This document shows positions 41,392 through 50,883 of a stretch of DNA of 64,000 bases, piece after piece; position 1 is the stretch's first letter; every line of letters begins with the position of its first letter. This stretch comes from Novosphingobium sp. UBA6272. GTDB taxonomy: Bacteria > Pseudomonadota > Alphaproteobacteria > Sphingomonadales > Sphingomonadaceae. Location: positions 1 to 64,000 of the forward strand of contig NZ_DJUW01000028.1 of assembly GCF_002440635.1 (NCBI RefSeq), given 5' to 3'. Both the position numbers and the translations under genes were made by a program. The notes under the pieces are model-generated. The model searched no databases. It was not told the DNA's origin and worked only from the letters and a program-made list of their open reading frames with translations.

Positions 41392-41848
41392 ACCGGCGGT
41401 GCTGTTCGTCTGCCTGGGCAATATCTGCAGATCGCCGCTGGCCGAGGCTGCGTTCCGCGCCGAAGCAGCTAGAGCGGGTCTCAAGGCGCAGGCCGATTCC
41501 GCCGGGACCGCCAATTACCATATCGGCGAGCCGCCCGATCCGCGCGCAATTCGCACTGCGGCGCGGTTCGGGATCGATATCTCGGGCTATCGCGGGCGGC
41601 AGGTGCAGCGCGCCGACTTCGAGCGGTTCAGCCATATTCTGGCCGCCGATCACACCAATCTGGCCAACCTGGAGCGGATTGCGCCCGCCGGGCATGGCGC
41701 GAGGCTGTCGCTGCTGCTCGATCTGGTTCCCGACTGCGCGGGTCAGGCCGTGGCCGATCCCTGGTACGGCGACGAGGAAGGCTTTCTCGTCACCTGGAAC
41801 GAAGTGAGCGCGGCCGCCCGCGCCCTGGTTACGGAGTTGCAAGAATGA
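41384..41848 (+). CDS. Low-molecular-weight protein-tyrosine phosphatase
   Basis: 154-residue phosphatase. The catalytic P-loop is VCLGNICRSP (C-x5-R-S, near residue 10) and the general-acid Asp is in VADPWYG (near 124). SAGTANYHIGEPPDPRA is typical. In bacteria such enzymes act on tyrosine kinases of exopolysaccharide export or on arsenate; no such genes are nearby. Overlaps both neighbours. Confidence 0.93.
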   Translation: MPEPAVLFVCLGNICRSPLAEAAFRAEAARAGLKAQADSAGTANYHIGEPPDPRAIRTAARFGIDISGYRGRQVQRADFERFSHILAADHTNLANLERIAPAGHGARLSLLLDLVPDCAGQAVADPWYGDEEGFLVTWNEVSAAARALVTELQE

Positions 41849-42312
41849 GCGCCGAAAGCGTCATGGCCTGGCTGGCCGAACATGCCCCCGATCTGGCCCT
41901 GATCGACCATTCCCGCTCCACCGCCACGGTGGCCGAGGCGGCCGACGTACTGGGGGTCGAACCCGGTCGGATCGCCAAGACCCTGGCCTTCCGGGTCGGC
42001 GAGACGGTCTACCTGCTGCTGGCACGCGGTGATGCCCGGCTCGACAACGGCAAGTGCAAGGCCGAGCTGGGCGGACGCCCGCGAATGCTCGATCCCGAGG
42101 AAACGCTGGCGGTAACCGGTCATGCGGTTGGCGGAGTCTGCCCGTTCGGGCTGGCCAGCGACCTGCCAATCGTGGCCGACCGCTCGCTGCTGGCCTATGA
42201 AACGGTCTTTCCCGCCGCCGGATCGCAGACCAACTCGCTCGAGCTGACGCCGCAGCGGCTGGCCGAACTGGTCGGTGCGCGCTGGGTCGAAATCTGCAAG
42301 CTGCCCGAATAA
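41845..42312 (+). CDS. YbaK/EbsC-family aminoacyl-tRNA deacylase
   Basis: 155-residue trans-editing domain protein that hydrolyses mischarged tRNA (typically Cys- or Ala-tRNAPro). RIAKTLAFRV with its conserved Lys, ARGDARLDNGKCKAELGG, and AVGGVCPFGL (the GGxxP/G loop) are present, as is the C-terminal LELTPQRLAELV. It overlaps the phosphatase by 4 bases (ATGA) and ends the operon. Confidence 0.9.
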   Translation: MSAESVMAWLAEHAPDLALIDHSRSTATVAEAADVLGVEPGRIAKTLAFRVGETVYLLLARGDARLDNGKCKAELGGRPRMLDPEETLAVTGHAVGGVCPFGLASDLPIVADRSLLAYETVFPAAGSQTNSLELTPQRLAELVGARWVEICKLPE

Positions 42313-42318
42313 AGCAAA

Positions 42319-42347
42319 ACGCCCCGAACCGCTTGGATTCGGGGCGT
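42319..42347. terminator. Bidirectional terminator
   Basis: ACGCCCCGAA / TTCGGGGCGT form a perfect 10-bp stem with a 9-base loop. Both strands continue into T-rich sequence (CTTTTTG on plus, TTTTGCTTTATT on minus). It separates the YbaK operon from the convergent TonB receptor. Confidence 0.87.
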
Positions 42348-42375
42348 CTTGGTCTTTTTGCGCTAGATCAGTGGA

Positions 42376-44889
42376 TCAGAAATCCACGCCGAGCCGCACC
42401 CCGATCGTGCGCGGCATGATTGGCACCACGTATGGGCGCTGACCGCACTGGCCGCACTGCAGGAAGCGCGAGACCTGGCCGCGTTCATCGAACACGTTCG
42501 AAGCGAACAGCTCCAGGTTGAACTTCTCCCATTCCATCCCGAAGGCCAGATTCACCGTCGCGAATTCCGGCAGTTCGCCGATGATCGCGGCTGGGCCAGC
42601 GCGCACTTCGCTGGGGGCCGAGCTCTGATACGAAGCATTGACCTGACCATAGGCCTTGGTCGTCGCGCCGACTTCAGCAGTATAGCGCATGGTGGCCGCG
42701 GCCTTGAACTTCGGTGTGATCGGCAGACGGGTGCCAGCCGGCGACGAAATCGAATTGCCAGGACCGGTGCAGGCATAGGTCGGATCGTCGATCGCGCAGA
42801 GGTTCTTGGTCATCTTTGCGTCGGTATAGGCCGCATCGACTTGCAGGCTGAGCGGGCCGCGGTTGTAGGCCATGCTCAGGTCTATCCCGCGGATCCGGGC
42901 GTCGGGACCGTTGTGGATTTCGGTGAAGCTGTTGGCGCCCAGGAAGCTGAACTGGAACTTCTTCCAGTCCTGCTGATAGATCGCACCGTTGATCCGGAAG
43001 CCGGGGGCCAGCGTCGCTTTCCACCCAAGTTCATAGTTGTAGAGGAAGTCCGGAGCATAAGGCGCGACATCGGCGCGGCGGTTGATGCCGCCCGGACGGA
43101 AGCCCTTCGATGCCGTGGCATAGAGCAACAGATCGCTATTGGGCTTGTAGTTCAGGTTGGCGCGCCAGGTGAAGCCATCATCCTTGGCCCGGACGGGATC
43201 GACGCCGCTGCCGTTCCAGACACCCAGGTTGGTGCACGGGCTACCCGCCACAACCGGCGGTGCCAGCGTGACGCCCGGCGTACCCGCCACCGGACGCAGG
43301 CGCGAGCCGGTGGTGGTGAAGCAGCCGGCTACGCCGGTACGCGACGAACCCGCCGCATTGTAAGGCGTGGCGGAGTAATTCCCGTTGGGATTGCGGCCAA
43401 AGCCGAAGAACCCGACCAGCGTGTTGTCATACTTGAAGTACCGGCCACCGGCGGTGAATGTCAGCTGATCGGTCAGATCAAAGCTCAGTTCACCGAAGGC
43501 TGCATAGTCCTTGTCGACGCGGTACTGCTCGGTCAGCCACAGCGTGCCCGGCAGGCCGTTAACCGAGACCAGCGGGCCGAGGTTGGCGACCTGGTAATCC
43601 TGGTGGATGTCGTTCGTTTGGCGCTGCCAGAACAGACCGGCGACCAGACGGATGCGGGCGTCCGAAGGCGATGCGATCCGCAGTTCCTGGCTGGCCTTCT
43701 TGAAATGATCGCTGCCGATCACCTTCTGGCTGGGGTTGATCGTGTTGCCCAACGAATCGGTGAAATAGAAGTAGCCGGCGAGACCGCCGTAGCTCGAATA
43801 GAGCGAATCGTAGGCTTCGGCGTAGTCGGTGTAGTCGCTTGAGCTGGCGGTCTTGCGGTCAAGATAGGCACCGGCATAGGTGATGTCCCAGTTTCCGATC
43901 TTGCCCTCGATGGTCAGGGCCGCCTGGGTGAAGTGATCTTTCCGGTATTCCGGGAAGAAGTGCTGCACTTCCAAATCGCCAACCGACGGATCATAGGCGA
44001 AGGACCCGCGCGAGCTGGTGCTCTGGTACATCACGGCGGGCGTGATGGTCCAGTTGTCATCCAGCTCGATGCCGAGAGCGGCGCGACCACCGATGGTTTC
44101 GGCTTCGTTGTAGTCAGCTTCAACAAAGGCCGCATTATTCATCCGGATGCCGCCGTTGGTCGCGGGCGGGCAACCCAGCGGGTTGGTTTCCGGCAGGAAG
44201 GCGCGGCAACCTGGCACGTTGTCGATATAGCCCGCGTCACGCTTGTAGTAGCCGACCACGCGGATCGCCATCTTGTTGTTGATCGGGGCATTGGCAAAGA
44301 ACTCTAGCTTGCCTCCAATCTTGCCGTGTGCGACCGAATTGACTTCGAAATCCGCTCCGCCTTCTACCTTCGAAGGGTCGGGCTTGTTGGTGATGATGCG
44401 GATCGTCCCGGCCTGCGAGGAGGCACCATAAAGCGTGCCCTGCGGTCCCGAAAGGCTTTCGATCCGGGCGATGTCATAGACGTAAACGTCAAGGTTGCCG
44501 CCAATCGTCGTGACCGGCTGTTCGTCGAGATAGACACCGACCGAAGGCAGCGAGCCCGAGTGGTTGCCGTCTCCGCCCGAAGCGACGCCGCGCATGTAGA
44601 TCACGTTGACACCAGGGGTGCCGGTGCCCTGGAACGAAACCGAGGGAAGCTGCTGGGCATAGCCGCTGAAGTTCGAGATGTTGAGCTGCTCAAGCTTCTG
44701 CGTGCCAATCGCCTGAATCGAGATCGGAACGTTCTGCAGGCTTTCCGAGCGCTTCTGCGCGGTAACGACGATTTCGGTCGAATCCGCTTCGTCTTCGGCT
44801 GCGGCATCCTGAGCCAGAGCCGGCGACGCGATCAGCGCGGTCGATGTGAGCAAAGCCGCAAAAGTGGCGCGGCGAGTGGTAATGCGCAT
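42376..44889 (-). CDS. TonB-dependent outer-membrane receptor
   Basis: 837-residue receptor with signal peptide (cleaved after ASPALA near residue 26). TEIVVTAQKRSESLQNVPIS is the TonB box and plug start; the plug contains VIYMRGVASGG and DIARIESLSGPQGTLYGAS. The beta barrel begins near 190 and ends in the outer-membrane signature GVRLGVDF with C-terminal Phe. There are several extracellular Cys pairs. The ligand is unknown; the neighbouring Rieske oxygenase and transporters make an aromatic, terpenoid or sulfated compound possible. It is followed upstream by a TPR-sulfotransferase, a frequent sphingomonad pair. Confidence 0.95.
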   Translation of the reverse strand: MRITTRRATFAALLTSTALIASPALAQDAAAEDEADSTEIVVTAQKRSESLQNVPISIQAIGTQKLEQLNISNFSGYAQQLPSVSFQGTGTPGVNVIYMRGVASGGDGNHSGSLPSVGVYLDEQPVTTIGGNLDVYVYDIARIESLSGPQGTLYGASSQAGTIRIITNKPDPSKVEGGADFEVNSVAHGKIGGKLEFFANAPINNKMAIRVVGYYKRDAGYIDNVPGCRAFLPETNPLGCPPATNGGIRMNNAAFVEADYNEAETIGGRAALGIELDDNWTITPAVMYQSTSSRGSFAYDPSVGDLEVQHFFPEYRKDHFTQAALTIEGKIGNWDITYAGAYLDRKTASSSDYTDYAEAYDSLYSSYGGLAGYFYFTDSLGNTINPSQKVIGSDHFKKASQELRIASPSDARIRLVAGLFWQRQTNDIHQDYQVANLGPLVSVNGLPGTLWLTEQYRVDKDYAAFGELSFDLTDQLTFTAGGRYFKYDNTLVGFFGFGRNPNGNYSATPYNAAGSSRTGVAGCFTTTGSRLRPVAGTPGVTLAPPVVAGSPCTNLGVWNGSGVDPVRAKDDGFTWRANLNYKPNSDLLLYATASKGFRPGGINRRADVAPYAPDFLYNYELGWKATLAPGFRINGAIYQQDWKKFQFSFLGANSFTEIHNGPDARIRGIDLSMAYNRGPLSLQVDAAYTDAKMTKNLCAIDDPTYACTGPGNSISSPAGTRLPITPKFKAAATMRYTAEVGATTKAYGQVNASYQSSAPSEVRAGPAAIIGELPEFATVNLAFGMEWEKFNLELFASNVFDERGQVSRFLQCGQCGQRPYVVPIMPRTIGVRLGVDF

Positions 44890-44998
44890 TCTGTACCCCC
44901 TATTCCCTTGGGTTTCAGGATTGACCCTGATTCGTGCTCAGCTTCCCGTCAAGCAGCCACGTTAAGAAATTGCCAATCGGCGGCAAAGCGTGGCAGTT

Positions 44999-46609
44999 TT
45001 ACCACGTTTTCGGTGCGTCTGGGTAACAATCCAAAACCGGACCCAGCGCTTCGCGCAACGGATCGAGTTGCGCTGCAAACGGCTTCCAGGCCTCGGTACC
45101 GTCGCGGAAGATCGGCTGACGGACCTGCTCCGAACTTGGCGTGCGAACCGCGCGTTCGGTCTTGTGGAAGGCGAGGCAAGCCTCTTCGAATTCGACCCCG
45201 CAGAAATCGAGCAACTTGCGGACCTCAGTCTCGGTATCGTCGACCATCCGTTCATAGATCACGCGGTGGACCTTGCCGGGCTGGACCCGTTCAAAATGGT
45301 CCATCAACCGCACATAATCGCGGTAATACCGGCCCATGTCGCTGAGCGAATAGGAAAAGGCCTGGCCCTTGGCGAAGTGCTGCTTGAAGTTCGAAAAGCA
45401 GCAGCCGAGCGGATGGCGCCGCGCATCGATAATCTTCGCATGGGGCAGGATCAGGCGGATATAGGCGACGTGCATCCAGTTGTTGGGCAGCTTGTCGATG
45501 AAGAACGGGCGCTCGCTCTTGCGCTGGATCCGGCTGCGACGCAGGAATTCCTCGCCTTGCCGGACCAGTTGCTCGCCCGTCAGGCGCGGCAAGTTGAGCG
45601 GGTAGTCCGCCGCTCGCCTCGCCAGCGCCGGAATATCCGGCAGCTCGGTCGTGCCCTCGATCAGGCTGTGGCTCGAAAGGATCTGTTCGACCAGCGTCGA
45701 TCCGGCGCGCGGCATGCCGAGCACGAAGATCGGGTCGCTGGCATCGCTGCCCTGCCCCGCCGCGCTGGCGAACAGATCGGGCGTGCAGACTTCGATTATC
45801 TGGTCGACCAGCCGCTCGGTCTCGTCCGCGTCATAGTCGAGGTCTGTCCGGCGCAGCGCGTTGGCGGCGGCATAGTGGCTGAATGCAGCCGCGGGCTCGG
45901 CGCGATCTTCGTAAGCCTTGCCCAGCGCGAAATCGAGGTGGAAGCGGTCTTCCTTGGCCAGGTCCGTTCCTGCCAGCGCCGCTTCCATCGCGGCGAGATC
46001 GGCATCGCTGAACTTCACGGTCTTGAGGTTGGCCAGGCTCCACCAGACTTCGCCCAGGCTCGGCATCAGGTCGATCGCCTTGCGATAGGCCGCGATCCCT
46101 TCATCGAGCCGACCAACCGTCTTGAGCATGTGGCCAAAGCTCATCCATACCCTCGGCTGGTTCGGGGTCTTGGCCAGGACCTGCTCGTATAGCACGATCG
46201 CTTCTTCGAAATCGCCGATCCGGCCGAATGCGGCGGCCTTCAAGTTGGCGTGACCGGGGTTCTCGGGCTCTTCGGCCAGCACCTGATCCAGCTCGGCGAT
46301 CGCGTCAGTCGCGCGGTTCTGGCGGTAAAGCACCAGGGCCAGATTGGCCCGCGCCGCAGTGAAGCCGGGCGAGAGTTCCAGCGCACGGCGCAGCAGGTTT
46401 TCGGAATCGCGGTAACGCCCGATCCGCCCGGCGACTTCCGCCAGCATGCGGATTGCGGCGACTTCGAACGGATCGTCCTTGAGCAGGCCGCGCAGCAGGA
46501 ATTCGGCCCGCGGAATGTCATTCGCATTCATGGCCAGGGCCGCCTCGATCAGGCGCGGCGGGTATTGGCCAAGGCGGGATAGCCAGCTCTGGTTGGTAAG
46601 CTTGTTCAT
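44999..46609 (-). CDS. TPR-repeat sulfotransferase
   Basis: 536-residue two-part protein. Residues about 25-230 form tetratricopeptide repeats, such as FTAARANLALVLYRQNRAT and GHANLKAAAFGRIGDF. Residues about 275-520 form a PAPS-type sulfotransferase with the 5'-phosphosulfate loop FVLGMPRAGSTLVEQIL and 3'-phosphate motif IIDARRHPLGCCFSNF. No signal peptide. These fusions often sit beside TonB receptors in sphingomonads; the acceptor is unknown. ATG 46609 is used; ATG 46627 is possible. Confidence 0.9.
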   Translation of the reverse strand: MNKLTNQSWLSRLGQYPPRLIEAALAMNANDIPRAEFLLRGLLKDDPFEVAAIRMLAEVAGRIGRYRDSENLLRRALELSPGFTAARANLALVLYRQNRATDAIAELDQVLAEEPENPGHANLKAAAFGRIGDFEEAIVLYEQVLAKTPNQPRVWMSFGHMLKTVGRLDEGIAAYRKAIDLMPSLGEVWWSLANLKTVKFSDADLAAMEAALAGTDLAKEDRFHLDFALGKAYEDRAEPAAAFSHYAAANALRRTDLDYDADETERLVDQIIEVCTPDLFASAAGQGSDASDPIFVLGMPRAGSTLVEQILSSHSLIEGTTELPDIPALARRAADYPLNLPRLTGEQLVRQGEEFLRRSRIQRKSERPFFIDKLPNNWMHVAYIRLILPHAKIIDARRHPLGCCFSNFKQHFAKGQAFSYSLSDMGRYYRDYVRLMDHFERVQPGKVHRVIYERMVDDTETEVRKLLDFCGVEFEEACLAFHKTERAVRTPSSEQVRQPIFRDGTEAWKPFAAQLDPLREALGPVLDCYPDAPKTW

Positions 46610-46675
46610 CGTGCCCGCAAGAAACATGGTGACGCGGCGCAATCAAGCGATAGGTTGCCCCTGGAAGGGGAAAAC

Positions 46676-47950
46676 ATGAACCGCAAGCTCGGGTACTGGG
46701 CGCTCCTCGCGCTGGTGATCGGCAACATGGTCGGCTCGGGAATCTACGTCCTGCCGGCGCAGCTTGCCCCGCTGGGCTGGAACCAGTTCGCTGGCTGGGG
46801 GATTACGGTGATCGGTGCCCTGGCCTTGGCGCAGGTGTTCTCCGCGCTCGGTGCCAGACTGCCGTTAGCAGGCGGACCCTATGCTTTCGCCACCGCTGCC
46901 TTCGGACCGTTGGCAGGATTTACCACGGCCTGGGCCTATTGGGTGATGAGCTGGGTCGGCAATGCCGCCGTGGCGGTCGCCGTGGTCAGCGCGTTGGCGC
47001 TGATTTTCCCCGCGATCGGTTCGACCCAAGGCGTGCCTGCCGTTCTGGCGGTGGCCTGTGTCTGGGTAGTAACTCTGGTCAACATTCGCGGTGTCCGGGC
47101 TGCGGGGCGGCTGCAGGAAGTGACCGTCGTGCTCAAGCTTCTGCCGCTGCTCGCGCTGATCGCGATCGCGCTATGGCTGTGGTTGACTGGCGGCAAACGC
47201 GCGCCCAATCCGCAAGTCCCTTTTACCGGCGACAAAGTAGCAATTGCCGCCGGTCTGACCTTTTGGGGCTTTCTTGGGCTGGAAGCAGCCACCGTGCCGG
47301 CCGACAAGGTTGAGAACGCCGCCCGCAACATTCCCCGCGCCACCATGATCGGGGTGGCCCTGACCGGGCTGATCTACATCGGGATCTCGGGCGCCTTCGC
47401 GTTGTTCATGCCGATCGCTGATGCCGCCGCTTCGCCTGCTCCCATTGCCAGCTTTCTGGGCCGCTATCTGGGCAGCGACGTGGCGATGGTGGTCGCCCTG
47501 TTCGCAGCGATCAGCGCCTTCGGCACGCTTAACGGCTGGGTCCTGGTCCAGGCCGAAATGCCGTGGGCGATGGCCAAGGGCGGAGTCTTTCCGCAGTGGT
47601 TCGCAGTCGAAGGGCGGCACGGTACTCCGGTCCGCTCGCATCTGGTTTCCAGCGGTCTGCTTACCGCGATAACCCTGATGAACTATTCCAAAGGCCTGAC
47701 CGAACTATTCGCTTTCATTGCTTCGGTCAGCCTTGCTGCCGGTCTGGTCGCCTACCTGTTCGCCGCACTATCTGCACTGCGATTGATGCGAGACCAGGCG
47801 CTGACTGTCATCGCGGCGCTGATCGCGGTCGCCTTCTTCGTCTGGGCTGAATACGGACTCGGCCTTGAAGCGATGGTCTATGCAGGGCTGCTGATCGTTG
47901 CCGGCCTTCCGGTCTACTGGCTCGTCAACTCCGCAAGATCTTCCGGATGA
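46676..47950 (+). CDS. APC-family amino acid permease
   Basis: 424-residue inner-membrane transporter with about 12 hydrophobic segments. The first is LALVIGNMVGSGIYVLP, the family substrate-binding GSGIY motif. FWGFLGLEAATVPADKVENA is the unwound TM6 region and the following ARNIPRAT loop is typical of APC antiporters/permeases such as AdiC or CadB. GGAAGGGG lies 5 bases before the ATG. The 3' end overlaps the convergent FAD oxidoreductase gene by 26 bp. Confidence 0.88.
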   Translation: MNRKLGYWALLALVIGNMVGSGIYVLPAQLAPLGWNQFAGWGITVIGALALAQVFSALGARLPLAGGPYAFATAAFGPLAGFTTAWAYWVMSWVGNAAVAVAVVSALALIFPAIGSTQGVPAVLAVACVWVVTLVNIRGVRAAGRLQEVTVVLKLLPLLALIAIALWLWLTGGKRAPNPQVPFTGDKVAIAAGLTFWGFLGLEAATVPADKVENAARNIPRATMIGVALTGLIYIGISGAFALFMPIADAAASPAPIASFLGRYLGSDVAMVVALFAAISAFGTLNGWVLVQAEMPWAMAKGGVFPQWFAVEGRHGTPVRSHLVSSGLLTAITLMNYSKGLTELFAFIASVSLAAGLVAYLFAALSALRLMRDQALTVIAALIAVAFFVWAEYGLGLEAMVYAGLLIVAGLPVYWLVNSARSSG

Positions 47951-49523
47951 ACGGCCGATCTGCCAGGATCGCATGCGCTGCATTATGCCCCGGCGCGCCG
48001 GTCACGCCGCCGCCGGGATGCGTCCCCGCGCCGCACATGTAGAGGCCTTTGATGGGCCCACGATAGTCGCCGTGGCCCAGCACCGGACGTGCGGCCCAGA
48101 GCTGGTCGATCCCCATGGTCCCGTGCATGATGTCCCCGCCGATCAGCCCGAACTTGCGTTCCAGGTCCCAGGGCGAGTGGATCTGCGTTGCGATCACGCT
48201 CTTCTTGAAGTTGGGCGCATGATCATTGACGGTATCGATGATCAGGTCAGCCACCTTGTCGCGGTTGGCATCCCAATCGAGGGTCGGATCGAACTGCTGG
48301 CAGAACAATGAAGCGACGTGCTGACCCGGAGGGGCCAGGCTGTCATCCACCGTTGAGGGGATCTTGATCTCGACGATCGGCTTCTTTGACCAGCCGTGCT
48401 GCTGGGCATCGATGAAGGCCTGGTCCATGTAATCCATGCCCGGCGCGATGATGATCCCGGCGGTGTGGTGCTCGGCCTTGTCCTTGCCCGGCAGGACCGA
48501 GAAAGAGGGCAGTTCCGACAGCGCGACGTTCATCCGGAACGTGCCCGAGCAGGTCTTGAAGCCCTTGATCCGGCGCTTGAAATCGTCGTCGAGATCGCTT
48601 TCGTCGACCAGCTGGCGATAGAGCAGCGCCGGCCCAGCGTTCGAGGCGACAATGCTCGCGGCGATCTCCTCGCCGCCTTCCAGCTGCACGCCCTTCACCT
48701 TGCCGCCATCGACCAGCACTTTGGCGACCGGAGCCTCAAGGCTGATCTCGACCCCGGCGTCCTCGCAGGCGCGAGCCATCGCCTGGGTGATCGCGCCCAT
48801 GCCGCCGACTGAATGCCCCCAGGCTCCCAACTTGCCGTTCACTTCGCCGAACACGTGGTGCAGCAGGACATAGGCCGAACCGGGGGTGGAAACCCCGGCA
48901 TAGTTGCCGACTACCGCGTCGAAGGCGAAGGCCGACTGGATATAGTCGTGCTCGTACCAGCCATCGAGGAACTGGCGGGCCGACTTGGTGAAAATATCCA
49001 GCAGGTCGCGCTGAACCGAAATGTCGAGGTTGGCCATCGGCCAGCCCTGCTTGGCCGCAGAGACCAGCGAAGCGAGGCCGCCGCCGACATTGGGCGGGAT
49101 CTGCAAGGAGAGGTCACGCAAGACATTGGCGACCTTTTCCAATGCGGCGTCATACTTCGGGTAAGCTTCGGCGTCCTTCTGGGAGAACCGAGCGAATTCC
49201 GCCTCGGTCCGGCCAGCGCCGCCGCCCAGCTTCACATAGTCGTTTTCGAACGGGAAGAAGTTGCTGATCGTCCGCTCGATCACGCGGTAGCCGTAATCGT
49301 GCAGCTTCATGTCCGCGATCACCTTGGGACGCAGCAGGCTGACCGTGTAGCTGGCGGTTGAATTGCGGAAGCCGGGATGGAATTCCTCGGTCACCGCGGC
49401 GCCACCGACAATGTGCCGCCGCTCCAGCACCCGCACCCGCATCCCCGCCTTGGCGAGATAGAAGGCGCAGGTCAGGCCGTTGTGGCCACCGCCGATGATG
49501 AGGGCGTCATAGGTCTTGGTCAT
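47925..49523 (-). CDS. FAD-dependent oxidoreductase, phytoene-desaturase-like
   Basis: 532-residue flavoprotein of the COG1233 group. The dinucleotide motif IIGGGHNGLTCAFYLAKAG is at residue 8 and ERRHIVGGAAVTEE closes the FAD site. The C-terminal FAD motif is GLYMCGAGTHPGGGVTGAPG. It is not in a carotenoid cluster; the Rieske oxygenase upstream on the same strand suggests a role in a degradation pathway. ATG 49523 has GGGGAG 7 bases upstream. Confidence 0.88.
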   Translation of the reverse strand: MTKTYDALIIGGGHNGLTCAFYLAKAGMRVRVLERRHIVGGAAVTEEFHPGFRNSTASYTVSLLRPKVIADMKLHDYGYRVIERTISNFFPFENDYVKLGGGAGRTEAEFARFSQKDAEAYPKYDAALEKVANVLRDLSLQIPPNVGGGLASLVSAAKQGWPMANLDISVQRDLLDIFTKSARQFLDGWYEHDYIQSAFAFDAVVGNYAGVSTPGSAYVLLHHVFGEVNGKLGAWGHSVGGMGAITQAMARACEDAGVEISLEAPVAKVLVDGGKVKGVQLEGGEEIAASIVASNAGPALLYRQLVDESDLDDDFKRRIKGFKTCSGTFRMNVALSELPSFSVLPGKDKAEHHTAGIIIAPGMDYMDQAFIDAQQHGWSKKPIVEIKIPSTVDDSLAPPGQHVASLFCQQFDPTLDWDANRDKVADLIIDTVNDHAPNFKKSVIATQIHSPWDLERKFGLIGGDIMHGTMGIDQLWAARPVLGHGDYRGPIKGLYMCGAGTHPGGGVTGAPGHNAAHAILADRPFIRKILRS

Positions 49524-49548
49524 GCGAAACTCCCCAACGGTGGACTGA

Positions 49549-49644
49549 CCCACCCCTAACCCCTCCCGCCTGCGGGAGGGGGACTGTCACTGATTCTGGC
49601 GCAACCTTGCTCCCCTCCCGCAGGCGGGAGGGGTTGGGGGTGGG
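49549..49644. repeat. Inverted-repeat element, CCTCCCGC...GCGGGAGG type (96 bp)
   Basis: The 33-base ends are inverted copies with one mismatch (CCCACCCCTAACCCCTCCCG at the left, its complement at the right). Each end has its own CTCCCGC/GCGGGAG hairpin. The centre of about 25 bp is unique. It lies between the Rieske and FAD genes. A related element is at 63114..63202. Confidence 0.75.
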
Positions 49645-49648
49645 CCGG

Positions 49649-50830
49649 TTAGGTCTTGCTCCACCCCGCCATGGGCGGAAACGGCTGCCGGGCCTCCGGA
49701 ATGATCGCCCGGATCTTCTTCGCGAAGCTGCGCAGGCAGACCTCGCTCGTGCCGATCGGGCCATTGCCATAGGTCTTGCTCTGCATCCCCTGCTGGACGC
49801 GGGTGATCAGCCAGGTATCCTCGGCATTGACGTTGCGGTTGATCCGCCAGTTCGCATAACGGACCAGCTTCATCTCGCGTCGGTCGTCCGGCAGGCAATA
49901 GGCCACTTCGCGCAGCAGGCATTCGGTCGGGCTGACCGGCAGCCACTGCATGAAGTCGATCTGATCGGCGTAGATGTCGAAGGCCATGTTCGGCCACAGC
50001 TTGTAATAGAGCCACAGCCCGTGGGCCTCGTCGGACAGGTGATCGACCTTGGGCATATAGGCCCCGTAGAACTTCTCCCAGAAGTTCTGCTTGTCGTTCT
50101 TCACCACATCACCCTTGAGCCGGTCGGCCCAGCCATGCGCCTCGATCCGGTAGGTCTTGCCGACCAGCCGGGTCAGCCCGTCATGCGCCACCGGAATGTG
50201 CAGGTTGTCGGAATAGTTGTCGCCCACGTTCTTCCAGTTGACCCCGCGCGGGCGGTGGCGGACATCGCCCATCGGCTGCATGTCCTCGAACCGGTACTGC
50301 GCGACTTCGGCTTCGAACGGAGCCATCATTTCGCCGACCGAGGGGAAACCCGCGTCCTCCAGCCGGACGAAGACGAAGCCGTGCCACACTTCGAGCGCGA
50401 CGGGGACGAGTCCGTTCTCTTCCAGCTTGAGCGCCGGATATTCGGACTTCATCGGCACCCCGGAAAGGCGCCCGTCGGTTTCAAAGGTCCAGGCGTGGTA
50501 GGGGCAGACCAGCTTCTTCGTGCAACCCGAAGGACCCTCTACCAGTCGCATCGCGCGGTGGCGGCAGACGTTGGTGAAGGCGCGGATCTGACCGTCATCG
50601 CCGCGGATTACGATGATACTCTCACCCAGATAGTCGAGCGTGCGATAGTCGCCGGGACTGGCGACCTCGCTGATGTGGCAGACGATCTGCCACGATGGAC
50701 GGAAGATCCGCTCCATTTCCAGATCGAAGAATTCGCGGTCGTGATAGATCCAGCCCGGCAGGCTGAAATCGGCATCGGGATCGACATCCTCACCGGCGAT
50801 TTCCGCAAAGGCATGATCGAGCTTGGTCAT
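49649..50830 (-). CDS. Rieske aromatic-ring-hydroxylating-type oxygenase, alpha subunit
   Basis: 393-residue oxygenase. The Rieske 2Fe-2S site is CRHRA and CPYHAW (C-x-H, C-x2-H; near residues 85-107). The mononuclear iron ligands are in NYSDNLHIPVAHDG, with a third acidic ligand further on. Such enzymes hydroxylate or demethylate aromatic, betaine-like or terpenoid substrates. No ferredoxin reductase or beta subunit lies nearby. It is divergent from a TetR regulator; the FAD oxidoreductase is downstream on the same strand. Confidence 0.92.
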   Translation of the reverse strand: MTKLDHAFAEIAGEDVDPDADFSLPGWIYHDREFFDLEMERIFRPSWQIVCHISEVASPGDYRTLDYLGESIIVIRGDDGQIRAFTNVCRHRAMRLVEGPSGCTKKLVCPYHAWTFETDGRLSGVPMKSEYPALKLEENGLVPVALEVWHGFVFVRLEDAGFPSVGEMMAPFEAEVAQYRFEDMQPMGDVRHRPRGVNWKNVGDNYSDNLHIPVAHDGLTRLVGKTYRIEAHGWADRLKGDVVKNDKQNFWEKFYGAYMPKVDHLSDEAHGLWLYYKLWPNMAFDIYADQIDFMQWLPVSPTECLLREVAYCLPDDRREMKLVRYANWRINRNVNAEDTWLITRVQQGMQSKTYGNGPIGTSEVCLRSFAKKIRAIIPEARQPFPPMAGWSKT

Positions 50831-50856
50831 AGGTCCCCAGCGAATCCTTGATCGAA

Positions 50857-50878
50857 TTGTTGAACGATCGTATAACAA
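50857..50878. promoter_or_regulatory. Candidate TetR operator
   Basis: TTGTTGAACGATCGTATAAC followed by AA is a 22-bp near-perfect palindrome (TTGTT, ACGATCGT core, AACAA; only two symmetric positions mismatch). It fills the middle of the 53-bp gap between the divergent Rieske and TetR genes and ends 5 bases before the TetR ATG, so a bound repressor would block both. Confidence 0.6.
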
Positions 50879-50883
50879 GCGCA

